Origin: Pelagibius sp. Alg239-R121
GTDB taxonomy: Bacteria > Pseudomonadota > Alphaproteobacteria > Kiloniellales > Kiloniellaceae
Length of the DNA stretch: 64,000 nt
NCBI RefSeq assembly: GCF_947331435.1
Contig: NZ_CAMZOF010000001.1
Span: 744,001 to 808,000, forward strand
Reading direction: 5' to 3'
This document shows, in pieces, positions 34,845 to 44,822 of this stretch. The position numbers and the translations under genes are program-made. How positions within the stretch are numbered: position 1 is the stretch's first letter; each line of letters begins with the position of its first letter. The notes under the pieces were generated by a model that did not search any database, was not told where the DNA came from, and saw only the letters and a list, made by a program, of their open reading frames with translations.

Positions 34845-37229
34845 TTAATCATCGTGTCCGCCGGCAGTGAGAACTTCACGTTTCCCAACGTGATTAGCCT
34901 GGCTTACGACGCCTTCCGCTTCCATCTTTTCAATTATCCGCGCCGCCCGGTTATAGCCGATCTGCAGCTGGCGTTGGATAAAGCTTGTCGAGGCCTTGCG
35001 ATGTTGGCAGACGATCGCCACTGCCTGATCATAAAGCTCGTCTCCGCTGTTGCCGCCGCCTGGGCCGTCCATGCCGTCGAACGCGGGTTCTTCGTCTTCG
35101 GTCACAGACTCGATGTAGGAAGGCTGCCCCTGTCGTTTCAAGCAGGCAACAACATCTTCGACTTCCTGGTCGGTCACCAAAGGCCCGTGAACACGGGCAA
35201 TCCGGCCGCCCTGGCCCATGTAGAGCATGTCGCCCTGACCCAGCAGCTGTTCGGCGCCCTGCTCACCCAAAATAGTCCGGCTGTCGATCTTGGAGGTCAC
35301 GTGGAAGCTGATTCGGGTCGGGAAGTTGGCCTTGATGGTACCCGTGATGACGTCGACAGACGGCCGTTGCGTGGCCATGATCAGATGAATACCTGCGGCG
35401 CGCGCCATCTGGGCCAGGCGTTGAACGGCGCCTTCGATATCCTTGCCGGCGACCAGCATGAGGTCGGCCATCTCGTCGACCACAACGACGATAAAGGGCA
35501 GGGGTTCCGTTTCGAAGGGCTGTTCTTCGTGGATCGGCTGACCTGTGTCGGGGTCGAAACCGGTCTGAACCTTGCGCGTCAGGATCTCGCCTTTTTTCTT
35601 CGCCTCTTCCATCTGGGCGTTGTAGCCGTCGATGTTCCGGACGCCGAGGCGCGACATGTTGCGGTAGCGCTCCTCCATCTCCCGGACCGTCCATTTCAGG
35701 GCCACAACAGCCTTTTTGGGCTCAGTCACCACAGGGGCAAGGAGGTGCGGAATCCCGTCATAGACGGAAAGCTCAAGCATCTTGGGGTCGATCATGATGA
35801 ATTTGCACTGATCCGGTGAAAATCGGAACAACAGCGAAAGAATCATCGAATTAACGGCGACCGATTTACCGGAGCCGGTGGTACCCGCGACCAGCAGATG
35901 CGGCATGCGTCCGAGATCGGCTATGGTCGGATGCCCGCCGATGTCCTTACCAAGAATCATGGGAAGCTTGCCGCCGGCGCGGTCGAATACATCGGACCCA
36001 AGCAGCTCGCGCAAATAGACGGTTTCGCGCAGGGCGTTCGGCAATTCGATGCCGATGACGCTGGACCCGGGTACGACGGCGACGCGCACGGAAATCGCAC
36101 TCATGGAACGGGCAATATCGTCGGCCAGACCCACGACGCGGCTGGTTTTGGTGCCAGGTGCGGGTTCCAGCTCGTAACGGGTGACCACCGGTCCGGGCCT
36201 GACCTTGACGATTTCCCCGCGCACGCCAAAGTCCTGCAGAACCGTCTCCAACATGGCGGCGTTTTTCTTCAGGGCGTCGCGGGTTTGCACGGCGTCCTGA
36301 ACCGACGGTGGTGTCGACGCGAGCAGTGTAAGCGGCGGAAGCTCGTAATCTCCGTCGGCACCGAAGAGCTTGGGCTGCTGCGCGTCCTGGGCGCGTTTAC
36401 CCGGTTTGGGGCGCGCTTTGCGCGGTGCGACGAAGTTGAGATCGTCCTCGGTCTCAACCTTAACCTTGGACAAGGGCCTGGTGTCTTCGTCCAGGCTGGG
36501 CTCGATCCGCTCTTTACGCTGTGCTTTCCGGCGCGGGGTTTTCGGTCGGCTGACCGCGGTTTCCACTGAATCGTGCGGTTCGTCGGCGCCGTCGCGCCGT
36601 CCAAAGTTTTCGGCAAAGCCCGACAGGCTGCGTCGCGCGGCGGCCCATTCATGGCGTTTGAGCCCCAGGGCGTAGAGCAGGGCCGAGGCCCCAAGCAACA
36701 GCGCAGGAACGGCCACAATCCAGGCGGCAACGCCGATCAATTGGGAAAGCGTGTCGAGGATGATACTGCCAAGCACACCGCCTAAACCGGCATTTTCAAC
36801 CAGCCAGCCCTCAGGTTGAGGCAAAACCGCCAGTCCCACTGCGAAGACAATGAGTCCGGCCACCAGCGCGCCGAGGCGCAGCCACCAGTGCGCCAGCGTG
36901 TGATCGCGGAACAGACGCCAGGACCAGCCGCCCAAGACGGGCGTCACCATAAAACAGCTCAAACCCAGGATCGGTAACAGGGTTCCCACGAGACTGGCGC
37001 CGGGCCAGCCCAGTAAATTGGTGACGGGGCCATCGGTCGCGTGATTGGGCGAGGGATCCATCGGATTAAAGGTCAGCAATGCAGCCAGAGCCGCTAAGGC
37101 GATGGCGAGCAGGATCAGGCCCAGCGCTTCAATCAGGCGCCGGCGCATGAAGTCTCCACTGCCTTCAGGCAGAAAGTGTGACCGCTCGTCACGTCCCGAC
37201 CGGCTGATTGCGCTCTCCCGTGCCGCCAT
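34845..37229 (-). CDS. ftsK: DNA translocase FtsK
   Basis: 794 residues. Four TM helices in the first ~190 residues, a basic linker (about 190-290), then the RecA-like motor with Walker [13 protein letters not shown] near residue 450, Walker [12 protein letters not shown], and a C-terminal winged-helix gamma domain ([20 protein letters not shown]). It anchors at the septum and pumps chromosomal DNA for dimer resolution. A second in-frame ATG at 37148 ([10 protein letters not shown]) is an alternative start, as the first 27 residues are polar. Co-directional with lolA. Confidence 0.94.
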   Translation of the reverse strand: MAARESAISRSGRDERSHFLPEGSGDFMRRRLIEALGLILLAIALAALAALLTFNPMDPSPNHATDGPVTNLLGWPGASLVGTLLPILGLSCFMVTPVLGGWSWRLFRDHTLAHWWLRLGALVAGLIVFAVGLAVLPQPEGWLVENAGLGGVLGSIILDTLSQLIGVAAWIVAVPALLLGASALLYALGLKRHEWAAARRSLSGFAENFGRRDGADEPHDSVETAVSRPKTPRRKAQRKERIEPSLDEDTRPLSKVKVETEDDLNFVAPRKARPKPGKRAQDAQQPKLFGADGDYELPPLTLLASTPPSVQDAVQTRDALKKNAAMLETVLQDFGVRGEIVKVRPGPVVTRYELEPAPGTKTSRVVGLADDIARSMSAISVRVAVVPGSSVIGIELPNALRETVYLRELLGSDVFDRAGGKLPMILGKDIGGHPTIADLGRMPHLLVAGTTGSGKSVAVNSMILSLLFRFSPDQCKFIMIDPKMLELSVYDGIPHLLAPVVTEPKKAVVALKWTVREMEERYRNMSRLGVRNIDGYNAQMEEAKKKGEILTRKVQTGFDPDTGQPIHEEQPFETEPLPFIVVVVDEMADLMLVAGKDIEGAVQRLAQMARAAGIHLIMATQRPSVDVITGTIKANFPTRISFHVTSKIDSRTILGEQGAEQLLGQGDMLYMGQGGRIARVHGPLVTDQEVEDVVACLKRQGQPSYIESVTEDEEPAFDGMDGPGGGNSGDELYDQAVAIVCQHRKASTSFIQRQLQIGYNRAARIIEKMEAEGVVSQANHVGKREVLTAGGHDD

Positions 37230-37351
37230 CTTCGACCCTGTCTCCTTTCCTGGGATTTACCGTTCTCGGTTGCTACGTCTTGGCTGAAAGGCTCAAGATC
37301 CTAAAGATCTTTCACGAACAGCGATGTGAAGATTCTGTCAATCCGAAGGGT

Positions 37352-38560
37352 TTACAAGATCTCGACTATCCGGCCAAGGGCGGCTTTTGTGACCTCGGCG
37401 TCGAATACCAGTGCGATTCTAATATACTTTTCGCCTGGATTATAACCCTCACTGTCCGCAACAGACATATAGGCGCCAGGAAGCACTTTAATCCCGGCTT
37501 CCCGCCACAATTTCTGAGCCGCAGCTTCGCCGTCGCCGACATCCAGCCAGAGAAAGAAGCCGCCGTCCGGGACGCTGAATCCAAAACGATTGCCCAGAAC
37601 CTGCCGCGCAATTTCAAAATTCCCGCGATAAAAGCTCCGCACCGCCTCGACATGCTCTTCGTCATTCCAGAGCCGGGTTCCCGCCGCCATAACAGGCAGC
37701 GGCACGCCCGCACCGCCGACCCGCAGGATTGCATCCAGGCCGTCGATCACCTTCGCATCTCCCGCAGCAAATCCGCAGCGCAGGCCTGCAGCGTTGGAGC
37801 GCTTTGAAAGAGAATGAAAAATCAGAAGGTTATCCAAAGATCCGCCGAGCTCTCCAACAATGTCGAGCGCGCCTGGCGGCGGTGAATGTGTATAGATCTC
37901 GGCATAGCACTCGTCGAAGGCAACTACGAAGTCGTGCTTGCGGGCCAGCACGAGCAGGTCCTTGAGCTGCCGCCGGCTGGCGGCGGCCCCTTGCGGATTG
38001 GAGGGCGAGCAGAGAATACAAAGCGATGTGCGCGCTAAAACCTCTTCCGGCACGGCATGATAATCCGGCAGGAAACCGGTTTCACTCGTGGTGGGCAGGA
38101 AAACGGGTTCCGCGCCCGCCGCCACCGCTGCGCCCGCATAGACATGGTAGAAGGGATTGGGGATCAGGACCACGGGCGGGGCTGCGTCCCCGTCTCTCGG
38201 AGATTGAGGCACCGTTGCCAGGGTTGCAAAAAACAAACCCTCGCGGGAGCCGGGCAGCGGCAGAATGTGGCGCTGCGGATCGATGAGGCCCGGCGCGACG
38301 TCATAGCGCCGTTCGAGCCAGGCGCTGCAGGCCTCCAGGAAGGCCCGGGTGCCGCGCGCCGGCGGATAACGGGACCAGTCGCCGGCGTTGGCGGCGATTT
38401 CCTCGGCGACGAAGGCCGGTGGCTGGCCTTTCGGCTCTCCCACGGATAGCGCAAGTGGTATCGAAGCACCAAGCGGTGCAGGCCCTGCCGGGATTCCCTC
38501 CAGCAAACGGGTCAAACGGGAGAAGGGATGAAAAGCCTGCAGGTTTTGTCGATCGATCAC
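37352..38560 (-). CDS. PLP-dependent aminotransferase, class I/II (DapC/aspartate-type)
   Basis: 402-residue fold-type I aminotransferase. The PLP Lys is K253 in FHSLSKRSNAAGLRCGF; SPSNPQG carries the Asn that contacts PLP and FDECYAEIY the Asp that binds the pyridine nitrogen. The C-terminal Arg for the substrate carboxylate is in YIRIALVF. Genes beside ftsK-lolA in related genomes are often annotated as N-succinyldiaminopimelate or aspartate aminotransferase, so a role in lysine/peptidoglycan precursor synthesis is likely but not proved by motifs. Confidence 0.82.
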   Translation of the reverse strand: MIDRQNLQAFHPFSRLTRLLEGIPAGPAPLGASIPLALSVGEPKGQPPAFVAEEIAANAGDWSRYPPARGTRAFLEACSAWLERRYDVAPGLIDPQRHILPLPGSREGLFFATLATVPQSPRDGDAAPPVVLIPNPFYHVYAGAAVAAGAEPVFLPTTSETGFLPDYHAVPEEVLARTSLCILCSPSNPQGAAASRRQLKDLLVLARKHDFVVAFDECYAEIYTHSPPPGALDIVGELGGSLDNLLIFHSLSKRSNAAGLRCGFAAGDAKVIDGLDAILRVGGAGVPLPVMAAGTRLWNDEEHVEAVRSFYRGNFEIARQVLGNRFGFSVPDGGFFLWLDVGDGEAAAQKLWREAGIKVLPGAYMSVADSEGYNPGEKYIRIALVFDAEVTKAALGRIVEIL

Positions 38561-38881
38561 GCGTGTCGTTCCAGTCTCTCGGGCGAATTTGGATTGCTGA
38601 CTTTAGAGCGGATGAAGCTTAGTCAGAACCGCCTTGTGGTTACGATCTATCATGACTTTCCTCTCTAAACCTCTCCGTTAGAGCTGATGCTCCGGGTCAC
38701 TGGACCGTCTGAGGCTGTTCCATGCGACCAGAAGCTGCTCTAAGGATCGCGAGTCTAGCGGCGGAGGAATCCGCCTGGCAAGGAAAGGCTGGCGTATCGC
38801 GCCTGTTTCACGCTTGATTTTCCGGTGTTTCCCCCTTTGATTCCCTCTTTGATTCTGGGCGCAGCGTTCAATAGGCCGGTT
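38561..38881. repeat. 321-bp gap with intergenic repeat-like DNA
   Basis: No gene is supported. The segment 38601-38760 contains TTTAGAGCGGATGAAGC, CTCTCTAAACCTCTC, TTAGAGC and AAGCTGCTCTAAGGATCGCG, a style of imperfect palindromic repeat common between alphaproteobacterial genes. It is related in flavour to, but not a clear copy of, the repeat at 6269 and 29604. Confidence 0.35.
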
Positions 38882-39247
38882 TTAGGCCGCTTCAAACAGC
38901 TCGATCGGATTTCCAGAGGGATCTTCGCAAAGGATCTGGCGTCCCCCCGGTCCGGTGAGGATGTCGTTGCGGAAGGCCACACCCTTGTCACGCAATTCAG
39001 AGGTGACCTTATCCAGATTCTCGACCTGAACAACGATCCGAGCCCAGCCGCCGGGTTGCGGCTGTGCGCCGTCGGGCATAGGTTTGCTCGCGGAGGCCTG
39101 CGGACCTGCGAGCCAAAGCCGGAGGTCATCCTGCCGCAGAATTGCCATGGCAGGCCCAAACTGCTGGAGAAGCTCAAAACCGAGATGCTCTGTGTAGAAC
39201 GCGATGGCCTGATCGACGTCGGCGACGATGTAACGAACCTGAGCCAT
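38882..39247 (-). CDS. VOC-family (glyoxalase/bleomycin resistance-like) protein
   Basis: 121 residues, one vicinal-oxygen-chelate module of paired beta-alpha-beta-beta-beta units: VRYIVADVDQAIAFYTEHLGF, WARIVVQVENLDKVTSELRDKG and QILCEDPSGNPIELFEA, with the final Glu as the usual metal ligand. The usual His ligand at strand one is not obvious (VRYIVADV instead of an IxHxxL motif), so it may not be a metal enzyme. Function unknown; stands alone. Confidence 0.8.
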   Translation of the reverse strand: MAQVRYIVADVDQAIAFYTEHLGFELLQQFGPAMAILRQDDLRLWLAGPQASASKPMPDGAQPQPGGWARIVVQVENLDKVTSELRDKGVAFRNDILTGPGGRQILCEDPSGNPIELFEAA

Positions 39248-39424
39248 GATTCCCTCCGTGTTGATTGGTGCTGGAGCAGACCCGGGTTAGATGGAACCGC
39301 AACTGTCGGCCCGCCGGCCCGGCGAATCTATCCTGATCATACGACAGAGAACGGGTCATCTTTAAGGGGATTGCTGGCCAAAGGGAGGGGGCTGTTAAGC
39401 GTGGCGTCAGCAGCCCGCCGTTTT

Positions 39425-39832
39425 TCACCAAAAGAACCAGCGGAGCGTGGTTACGATGCCGACAAGCATCATGATCGAAAGAAACATCACCACCCCGACA
39501 ACACAAAAGAACTCAAAGCCAGCCATCGCAGGGTAGCCTTTATCCCGGTCCAGGCGGTGGGCTGGGTCAGACCAACTTTCCTCTGCGCGGGAACGATTGC
39601 CTGCCGTCGGACCACTGGCGACATTTGCCGGGTCAGGTTTACCGCCGGTTTCAAAGGATACCAACGCGGATTTTATCATTGTAAGCCCGAACTTTAGGTA
39701 GCCTTGTTCCGTCGTCGTGTCGTTCGACCCTACAGGGTGACCGCCGTATTGCGCCTGTAATGCCCCGGCTTTGTCATTTGAGACCAAGCCTTCGAGCTCC
39801 TCGACGAGTTCCTTGATGCGCTCTCGATCCAT
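39425..39832 (-). CDS. Small membrane protein, C-terminal TM helix
   Basis: 135 residues when started at the ATG at 39832 (MDRERIKELVEELEGLVSND); the open frame extends to 39940, but that part runs into the amtB terminator. An amphipathic coiled-coil-like N-terminus is followed by a polar linker with charge-rich repeats and one hydrophobic helix near the C-terminus (FEFFCVVGVVMFLSIMMLVGIVTTLRWFFW region). No family recognised. Probably anchored with a short C-terminal tail. Confidence 0.5.
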   Translation of the reverse strand: MDRERIKELVEELEGLVSNDKAGALQAQYGGHPVGSNDTTTEQGYLKFGLTMIKSALVSFETGGKPDPANVASGPTAGNRSRAEESWSDPAHRLDRDKGYPAMAGFEFFCVVGVVMFLSIMMLVGIVTTLRWFFW

Positions 39833-39922
39833 TGGGGAATCATCCGCCTGCTGTCGCTTTGCGACGACCGTGAATTGAAGAAGACCGCACGATAGCTTCA
39901 TCCCAGGAGGTTGGATCGAGTC

Positions 39923-39954
39923 AAAAAAAAGGCCCGGCATTCAGCGGCCGGGCC
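39923..39954 (-). terminator. Intrinsic terminator of glnK-amtB
   Basis: Minus strand: stem of GGCCCGGC with GCCGGGCC (39947-39954 with 39931-39938), loop of eight, followed by eight T (39930-39923). It lies about 68 nt after the amtB stop. Confidence 0.85.
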
Positions 39955-40021
39955 AGGGTGTTGACGGGGGAATCACCGCCAACGCACAATTGCATGCTCA
40001 CCGCTGTCGGTGAGCGCTTTT

Positions 40022-41401
40022 TCAGAACGCCTGGGATCCCTGACCGAATTCCGGATAGGCCTCCAGACCAAGTTCGGCTTTATCAAGACCGATTTCCTCT
40101 TCCTCGTCGGTCACCCGGATACCCATGGCCGTCTTCAGGGCGAACCAGACGATCAGGCTGGTGAGAAAGACGAAGGCGCCGATTGCGACAATGCCGGTGA
40201 TCTGCGTGCCGATGTTCGCACTCCCGAAAATGCCAACACAGAGCGTACCCCAGATACCGGCACAGAGATGGACCGGAATGGCGCCGACCACATCGTCGAT
40301 TTTCAGTCTATCGAGCATGGGAACCGCGATGACCACAATGGCACCACCGACGCCACCGATAATCAGGGCATAGACGTGGTTCTGCAGGTCGGGGCCGGCG
40401 GTGATGGAGACGAGACCGGCGAGCGCCCCGTTCAGGGTCATGGTCAGATCCATCTTCTTGTACAGGATCTGGGTCAGGAGCATTGCGGCGACCACGCCTG
40501 CGGCGGCGGCCATGGTCGTGTTGACGTAGACAATTGCAATGGCTGCAGCGTCCAGAGCCGAGCCCAGGGCCAGCTGCGAACCGCCGTTAAATCCAAACCA
40601 GCCGAGCCACAGGATAAAGGTGCCCAGGGTCGCAAGCGGCAGGTTCGCGCCAGGCAGGGGATTAACCCGTCCGTCCGGGCCGTATTTGCCCCGGCGCGCA
40701 CCCAGAACCAGCACACCCGCAAGGGCGGCCCAGCCACCAACGGAGTGGACAATGGTGGAACCGGCAAAATCGGAAAAGCCCATTGTCGTCAGCCAGCCCT
40801 GGCCCCAGGTCCAGGAAGCCTGGATCGGGTAGATAAAGGCCGCGAGGATGATGGTGAAGATCATGAAGGGCCAGACCTTGATGCGCTCGGCGAGCGTTCC
40901 AGACACGATTGAAGCTGTTGTAGCGACGAAGACCATCTGGAAGAACCAGTCGGACATGACCGAATAACCGTTGCTCGTCACCGCGCCGACCAGAGCCTCG
41001 GTCGCTTCTTCGGCACCCAGGAGATCCAATTCAGCCTGGCTGGAGTTATAGAGGAAGCCGAAAGAGCCGATAAAGCCATCCGACGGCACATCGACATACA
41101 TCAGATTGTAGCCGATCAGATAGTAGGCGATGCCCGCGAAGGAATAGAGCGCGATGTTCTTCAGGCAGATTGCAGCGGTGTTTTTAGTGCGGACCAGGCC
41201 AGATTCCAGCATGGCGAATCCGGCGGCCATCCACATGACCAGCGCGCCGTGGATCAGGAAGGAAAAGGTGTTGAAGATAAATGCGGTTTCTTCCGAGACG
41301 GCAGCCTGCGCCGCGTTGCTCAGGACGAGCGTTGTAGCGGCGGCAAGGCCGGTCAAAACCAGAAATTTGCGCCCTGGAGTTGGGAGTGTGAAGAGTTTCA
41401 T
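40022..41401 (-). CDS. amtB: Ammonium transporter AmtB
   Basis: 459 residues. A signal-peptide-like first segment (GLAAATTLVLSNAAQA) precedes eleven TM helices. Family hallmarks include FLIHGALVMWMAAGFAMLES, ASTIVHSVGGWAALAG-like DFAGSTIVHSVGG (pore His) and WLGWFGFNGGS; the second pore His is in VPVHLCAGIWG near residue 360. It conducts ammonium/ammonia and is blocked by GlnK. It follows glnK by 12 bp, is covered by a sigma-54 promoter upstream of glnK, and ends in a strong terminator. Confidence 0.95.
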   Translation of the reverse strand: MKLFTLPTPGRKFLVLTGLAAATTLVLSNAAQAAVSEETAFIFNTFSFLIHGALVMWMAAGFAMLESGLVRTKNTAAICLKNIALYSFAGIAYYLIGYNLMYVDVPSDGFIGSFGFLYNSSQAELDLLGAEEATEALVGAVTSNGYSVMSDWFFQMVFVATTASIVSGTLAERIKVWPFMIFTIILAAFIYPIQASWTWGQGWLTTMGFSDFAGSTIVHSVGGWAALAGVLVLGARRGKYGPDGRVNPLPGANLPLATLGTFILWLGWFGFNGGSQLALGSALDAAAIAIVYVNTTMAAAAGVVAAMLLTQILYKKMDLTMTLNGALAGLVSITAGPDLQNHVYALIIGGVGGAIVVIAVPMLDRLKIDDVVGAIPVHLCAGIWGTLCVGIFGSANIGTQITGIVAIGAFVFLTSLIVWFALKTAMGIRVTDEEEEIGLDKAELGLEAYPEFGQGSQAF

Positions 41402-41413
41402 CGAATAGGCCTC

Positions 41414-41821
<408 letters not shown>

Positions 41822-41836
41822 TCAAGAAGCGTGCCA
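41822..41836 (-). promoter_or_regulatory. Sigma-54 (-24/-12) promoter of glnK-amtB
   Basis: Minus strand TGGCAC-GCTTC-TTGA: a perfect -24 element, 5-bp spacer and a near-perfect -12 element (TTGA for TTGC). It is about 70 bp before the glnK start, as expected for nitrogen-regulated glnK-amtB operons. Confidence 0.75.
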
Positions 41837-41924
41837 ACTAGAGTGCACTGCACAAAAAGCCTGTGAATCCGGTCGCTTCAGGCCTGTGAGGCCGGACCCC
41901 TCTTTGCAGACTCTCTGAATATAA

Positions 41925-41972
41925 ATGCCTAATAATTAGGCATGAATAGGGTAATGATCAATAATTAGGCAT
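41925..41972. promoter_or_regulatory. Two NtrC-like enhancer sites upstream of the sigma-54 promoter
   Basis: 41926-41942 is the 17-bp palindrome TGCCTAATAATTAGGCA; 41955-41971 repeats its right half (AATAATTAGGCAT recurs exactly at 41931 and 41960), 29 bp apart. TGC/GCA ends around an AT-rich core of 17 bp match the shape of NtrC sites, and they lie about 90-135 bp upstream of -24, the usual enhancer distance. Confidence 0.5.
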
Positions 41973-42024
41973 TAACGACTCTCGGCCGGCTGACTTTCGG
42001 CCCAGAGCCTCGTAGGAGCTACCA

Positions 42025-42439
42025 TTGCGCCGAAGGAGGTTCCTGCGGCCTTTCGTCCATCGCCGCCGCGTTAACGTCCTGCTAAAGTGGGTTCCGCTGC
42101 ATCCCAAGATGTTACGAGCGCTTCAAGTCATGAAAGAATCTGCAGCCGGATCCGTTTTGGTCTTCGCGTCTCTTGGCCATGCCCTGTTTCATGGGCTTGT
42201 GGCGCTGTTCCTGACGCTTGTTCTGGTCCTGGAAGCGATTTGGCAAGGCCCCTCCGACGAATTGCTCGGTCCTTGGACACGCGGTGCCTTCGCCTCGCTG
42301 ATCGCGCAGCTTGTTTTAACCCGGCGGCGGGTTCTGTCTCTTGTTCTACATTCCGGCGGCCCTGGTGACCCTGGTGTTCTCGGTTGCGCTATTTCTGCCG
42401 TCGGGAGCCTGCTCGAGCGTTGCAGCAGCGGGTGTCTGA
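42025..42439 (+). pseudogene. Small hydrophobic membrane protein, probably frameshifted
   Basis: From a TTG at 42025 (GTAGGAG upstream) or the ATG at 42109 a frame encodes a hydrophobic helix (about 42160-42235) and then LIAQLVLT. After the C-run at about 42319-42322 this frame becomes Arg/Ser-rich, while the frame one base over reads GGGFCLLFYIPAALVTLVFS then VALFLPSG to a TGA at 42439, a second clear TM segment. Dropping one C joins both into one two- or three-TM protein. So either a sequencing error or a genuine inactivating frameshift. No family recognised; it lies between glnK (divergent) and the ubiquinone hydroxylase. Confidence 0.4.
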
Positions 42440-42481
42440 CAGAGAAGCTTTCGTAAGGAGGCTGGCCGAAGGGCGGCGAAT

Positions 42482-43840
42482 ATGGGAAAGAAGATTGCAG
42501 AGATGACGGAGACAGGTGTGGTGACAGTAAAATCCAGTGACTCCGGGAGGGCTGCTTCCGAGGTCGGTGCCTCCGATGGGACAACACAGCACTTTGAAAT
42601 TCTGGTCGTTGGCGGCGGCCTGGCCGGGCTTTCCATGAGCGCTGCGCTGGCGAGTGCGGGTATCGCCGTTGCCGTGGTCGATCGTGACGATCCGGAGAAC
42701 ATGATCTCGGTGCCCTACGACGGCCGGTCCTCTGCCCTTGCCCGCGGATCCCAGCAGATGCTGGCTGCGATCGGCGTCTGGCCGCATATGGCCGCAGCCG
42801 CCCAGCCGATCCTGGATATCAGGGTGTCGGACGGAAAAATCGGCAGGGCCACATCCAGGCTGTTTCTGCATTATGATCATCAGGATGTCTCCGGCGAACC
42901 GCTTGGGTACATTGTCGAGAACCGTGCGACGCGCCTGGCATTTCAGGCTCATCTGCCGACGCTGCCGACGCTCACGCGATTCGCCCCAAACGAACTGTCG
43001 GAACTGCAACGCGGCGCAGACGGCATGCCGGGGGCAAACCGGGTTCGGGCTGTTCTCAAGGACGGCCAGGTGCTCACGGCGGAACTGGTGATCGCCGCGG
43101 ACGGCCGCAATTCGACGCTGCGGCGAGAGGCTGGTATTCGCTCTACCAATTGGGACTATCCCCAATGCGGCATCGTGGGCACGGTACATCACGAACGGCC
43201 TCACGAAGGGGTCGCACATGAACATTTTCTGCCGGCCGGGCCCTTTGCGTTGTTGCCCATGACCGACGGCGAAAAGGGCGAATACCGCTCGTCGCTGGTC
43301 TGGACCGAATCCCGAGCCTTGACGCCGCACATGCTCGCGCTGGATGAAGCGGCGTTCTGCGCGGAGATGCAACGCCGTTTCGGCGACAGCCTGGGCAGGC
43401 TGCGGATGCCGGGCAAGCGCTGGTCCTATCCTCTGTCCCTGATGCATGCGGAACGCTACAGCGACCATCGATTGGCGCTGATCGGCGATGCGGCCCACGC
43501 CATTCATCCGATTTCGGGTCAGGGCTTCAATCTCGGCCTCAAGGATGTCGCCGCTCTTTCGGAGTGCATTGTCGACGCCCGCCGGCTGGGACTTGATATC
43601 GGCTCGCCGCAGGTGCTGGAACGCTATGAGCGTTGGCGCCGGTTCGACAACATGGCCCTGATCGCCACCACAGATGGGTTGAACCGCCTGTTTTCCAACG
43701 ACCTGCCGCCGGTCCGGCTGGCGCGTGACCTCGGTCTGGCGGCGGTCAACCGCATGCCGGGCCTAAAACGCTTTTTCATGAGCCATGCCATGGGGCTGGT
43801 CGGTGACCTCCCGCGCCTGATCCAGGGGCGGCCCTTGTGA
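42482..43840 (+). CDS. FAD-dependent ubiquinone biosynthesis hydroxylase (UbiH/UbiF/UbiL family)
   Basis: 452 residues. An extra polar stretch (about 1-36) precedes the FAD Rossmann motif EILVVGGGLAGLSMSAALA; DGRSSALA, VIAADGRNSTLR and the C-terminal RLALIGDAAHAIHPISGQGF with NLGLKD complete the group A flavin monooxygenase pattern. It hydroxylates the ubiquinone ring precursor in the inner-membrane Coq/Ubi complex. Which ring position cannot be told from sequence: rhodospirilla-type bacteria may use one UbiL-like enzyme for more than one position. Its stop overlaps the next gene by GTGA. Confidence 0.88.
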   Translation: MGKKIAEMTETGVVTVKSSDSGRAASEVGASDGTTQHFEILVVGGGLAGLSMSAALASAGIAVAVVDRDDPENMISVPYDGRSSALARGSQQMLAAIGVWPHMAAAAQPILDIRVSDGKIGRATSRLFLHYDHQDVSGEPLGYIVENRATRLAFQAHLPTLPTLTRFAPNELSELQRGADGMPGANRVRAVLKDGQVLTAELVIAADGRNSTLRREAGIRSTNWDYPQCGIVGTVHHERPHEGVAHEHFLPAGPFALLPMTDGEKGEYRSSLVWTESRALTPHMLALDEAAFCAEMQRRFGDSLGRLRMPGKRWSYPLSLMHAERYSDHRLALIGDAAHAIHPISGQGFNLGLKDVAALSECIVDARRLGLDIGSPQVLERYERWRRFDNMALIATTDGLNRLFSNDLPPVRLARDLGLAAVNRMPGLKRFFMSHAMGLVGDLPRLIQGRPL

Positions 43841-44574
43841 TTCCGGCTTTCGGCGAAGACTCGGTGAGGCTGTCCGTTGCAGCGAGATTTTGCCGTTTCC
43901 TGACTGTCCTATTGCTTGCTGGCACTGCTTCAGCTGCGAGTGCGATGGCCCAGGAGCAGGGCGATTCGGTGGTTCTGCAGGGCGGCGGGGGCGAGGTCTA
44001 TATCGGCGGACTGCCGCCTGGATGGGCTGCCGCTGCCCGGGTCGAGGGCATGCCGGTCGATTTCGCCGCCTGGACACCGCGGGGGCAGACCAGCAGCGAC
44101 TGGAAGGAGATGATTGCCGCGCAGCTCTTTTCAGGACTGGGCGGCCGTGAGCCCGCCGCGTTTCTCGATCGTGTCACGGCCGGTTACGATCAGGCCTGCG
44201 ATTCCATCTCGACCACGTCGATCAAGCCGGTTCCCGTAAACGGCTTGCCCTCTGCCTTCCGCGCAATCGCCTGCAGCCACAATTCGGCCAGCGGCTTTGG
44301 CGAGGTCGTGTTGCTGCGGGTCGTCACCGGCCGCAACGCGCTTTATCTGATGGAGCGGATTTACCGCACCGAACCCTTCGCCCCGGGCACGATCCCCTTC
44401 GACAACGGTTTCCTGGCTCAGGGCAAAACGAGCCTTGAGTTGGGGCTTGCCTGTCAGCGAGCGGTCGGCGTTGAACAAACGGCGACCGCCTCGCCCTGCC
44501 CGGAAGGCTGGAAACCCGCACTCGATGGCTTGGTTGAAGGGCAGGCAGTCACGGTCTTTCCGGCTGGGGAATAG
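43837..44574 (+). CDS. Exported protein of unknown function
   Basis: 245 residues with an N-terminal signal peptide (about 18-38, FCRFLTVLLLAGTASAASAM then AQ). The mature part begins GDSVVLQGGGGEVYIGGLPP and has GLPSAFRAIACSHN and LYLMERIYR, with paired cysteines (CDS, ACSH, CQR, CPEGW) suggesting a disulfide-stabilised periplasmic domain. I recognise no family. Translationally coupled to the ubiquinone hydroxylase (GTGA overlap), though a functional link is not obvious. Confidence 0.7.
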   Translation: MIPAFGEDSVRLSVAARFCRFLTVLLLAGTASAASAMAQEQGDSVVLQGGGGEVYIGGLPPGWAAAARVEGMPVDFAAWTPRGQTSSDWKEMIAAQLFSGLGGREPAAFLDRVTAGYDQACDSISTTSIKPVPVNGLPSAFRAIACSHNSASGFGEVVLLRVVTGRNALYLMERIYRTEPFAPGTIPFDNGFLAQGKTSLELGLACQRAVGVEQTATASPCPEGWKPALDGLVEGQAVTVFPAGE

Positions 44575-44771
44575 GGCGTTTCAGCTTCGGCGCGAGAATC
44601 CTGGCGTTTTCATTCTGAATTCCGATTGGCCGGTAGTTAGCCACTGATCACGTAAATATCCGGACTTCTTGCAGTCTAGGTTGCGAAGTCATACCGCTGG
44701 TTGCTGAGCGCCTACTTCTTGTCGCTCTGGTGTCAATATTCAAAAAATCTATGGTTAATCAGTTGCGTAAT

Positions 44772-44783
44772 CGGAAATTTCCG
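44772..44783. promoter_or_regulatory. Palindrome upstream of the lipoprotein array
   Basis: CGGAAATTTCCG is a perfect 12-bp palindrome 39 bp before the first lipoprotein gene (44823), followed by TATGTTTTT. A possible regulator site in the 248-bp gap 44575-44822; otherwise nothing is seen there. Confidence 0.25.
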
Positions 44784-44822
44784 TTCTATGTTTTTACAAG
44801 CATGCGAGGAATGGGGATTTAA

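Noticed and set aside
34755-35819. 354-codon frame antisense to ftsK and lolA
   Set aside because: The opposite strand encodes clear FtsK and LolA motifs; this frame is a by-product of high GC coding.
39993-40016. Plus-strand terminator made of GCTCACCG/CGGTGAGC and GCTTTTT
   Set aside because: No plus-strand gene ends here; it lies just after the amtB stop and the real amtB terminator is at 39923-39954 on the minus strand.
40010-40912. 300-codon frame antisense to amtB
   Set aside because: Its sequence is polar low-complexity text typical of antisense to a hydrophobic gene.
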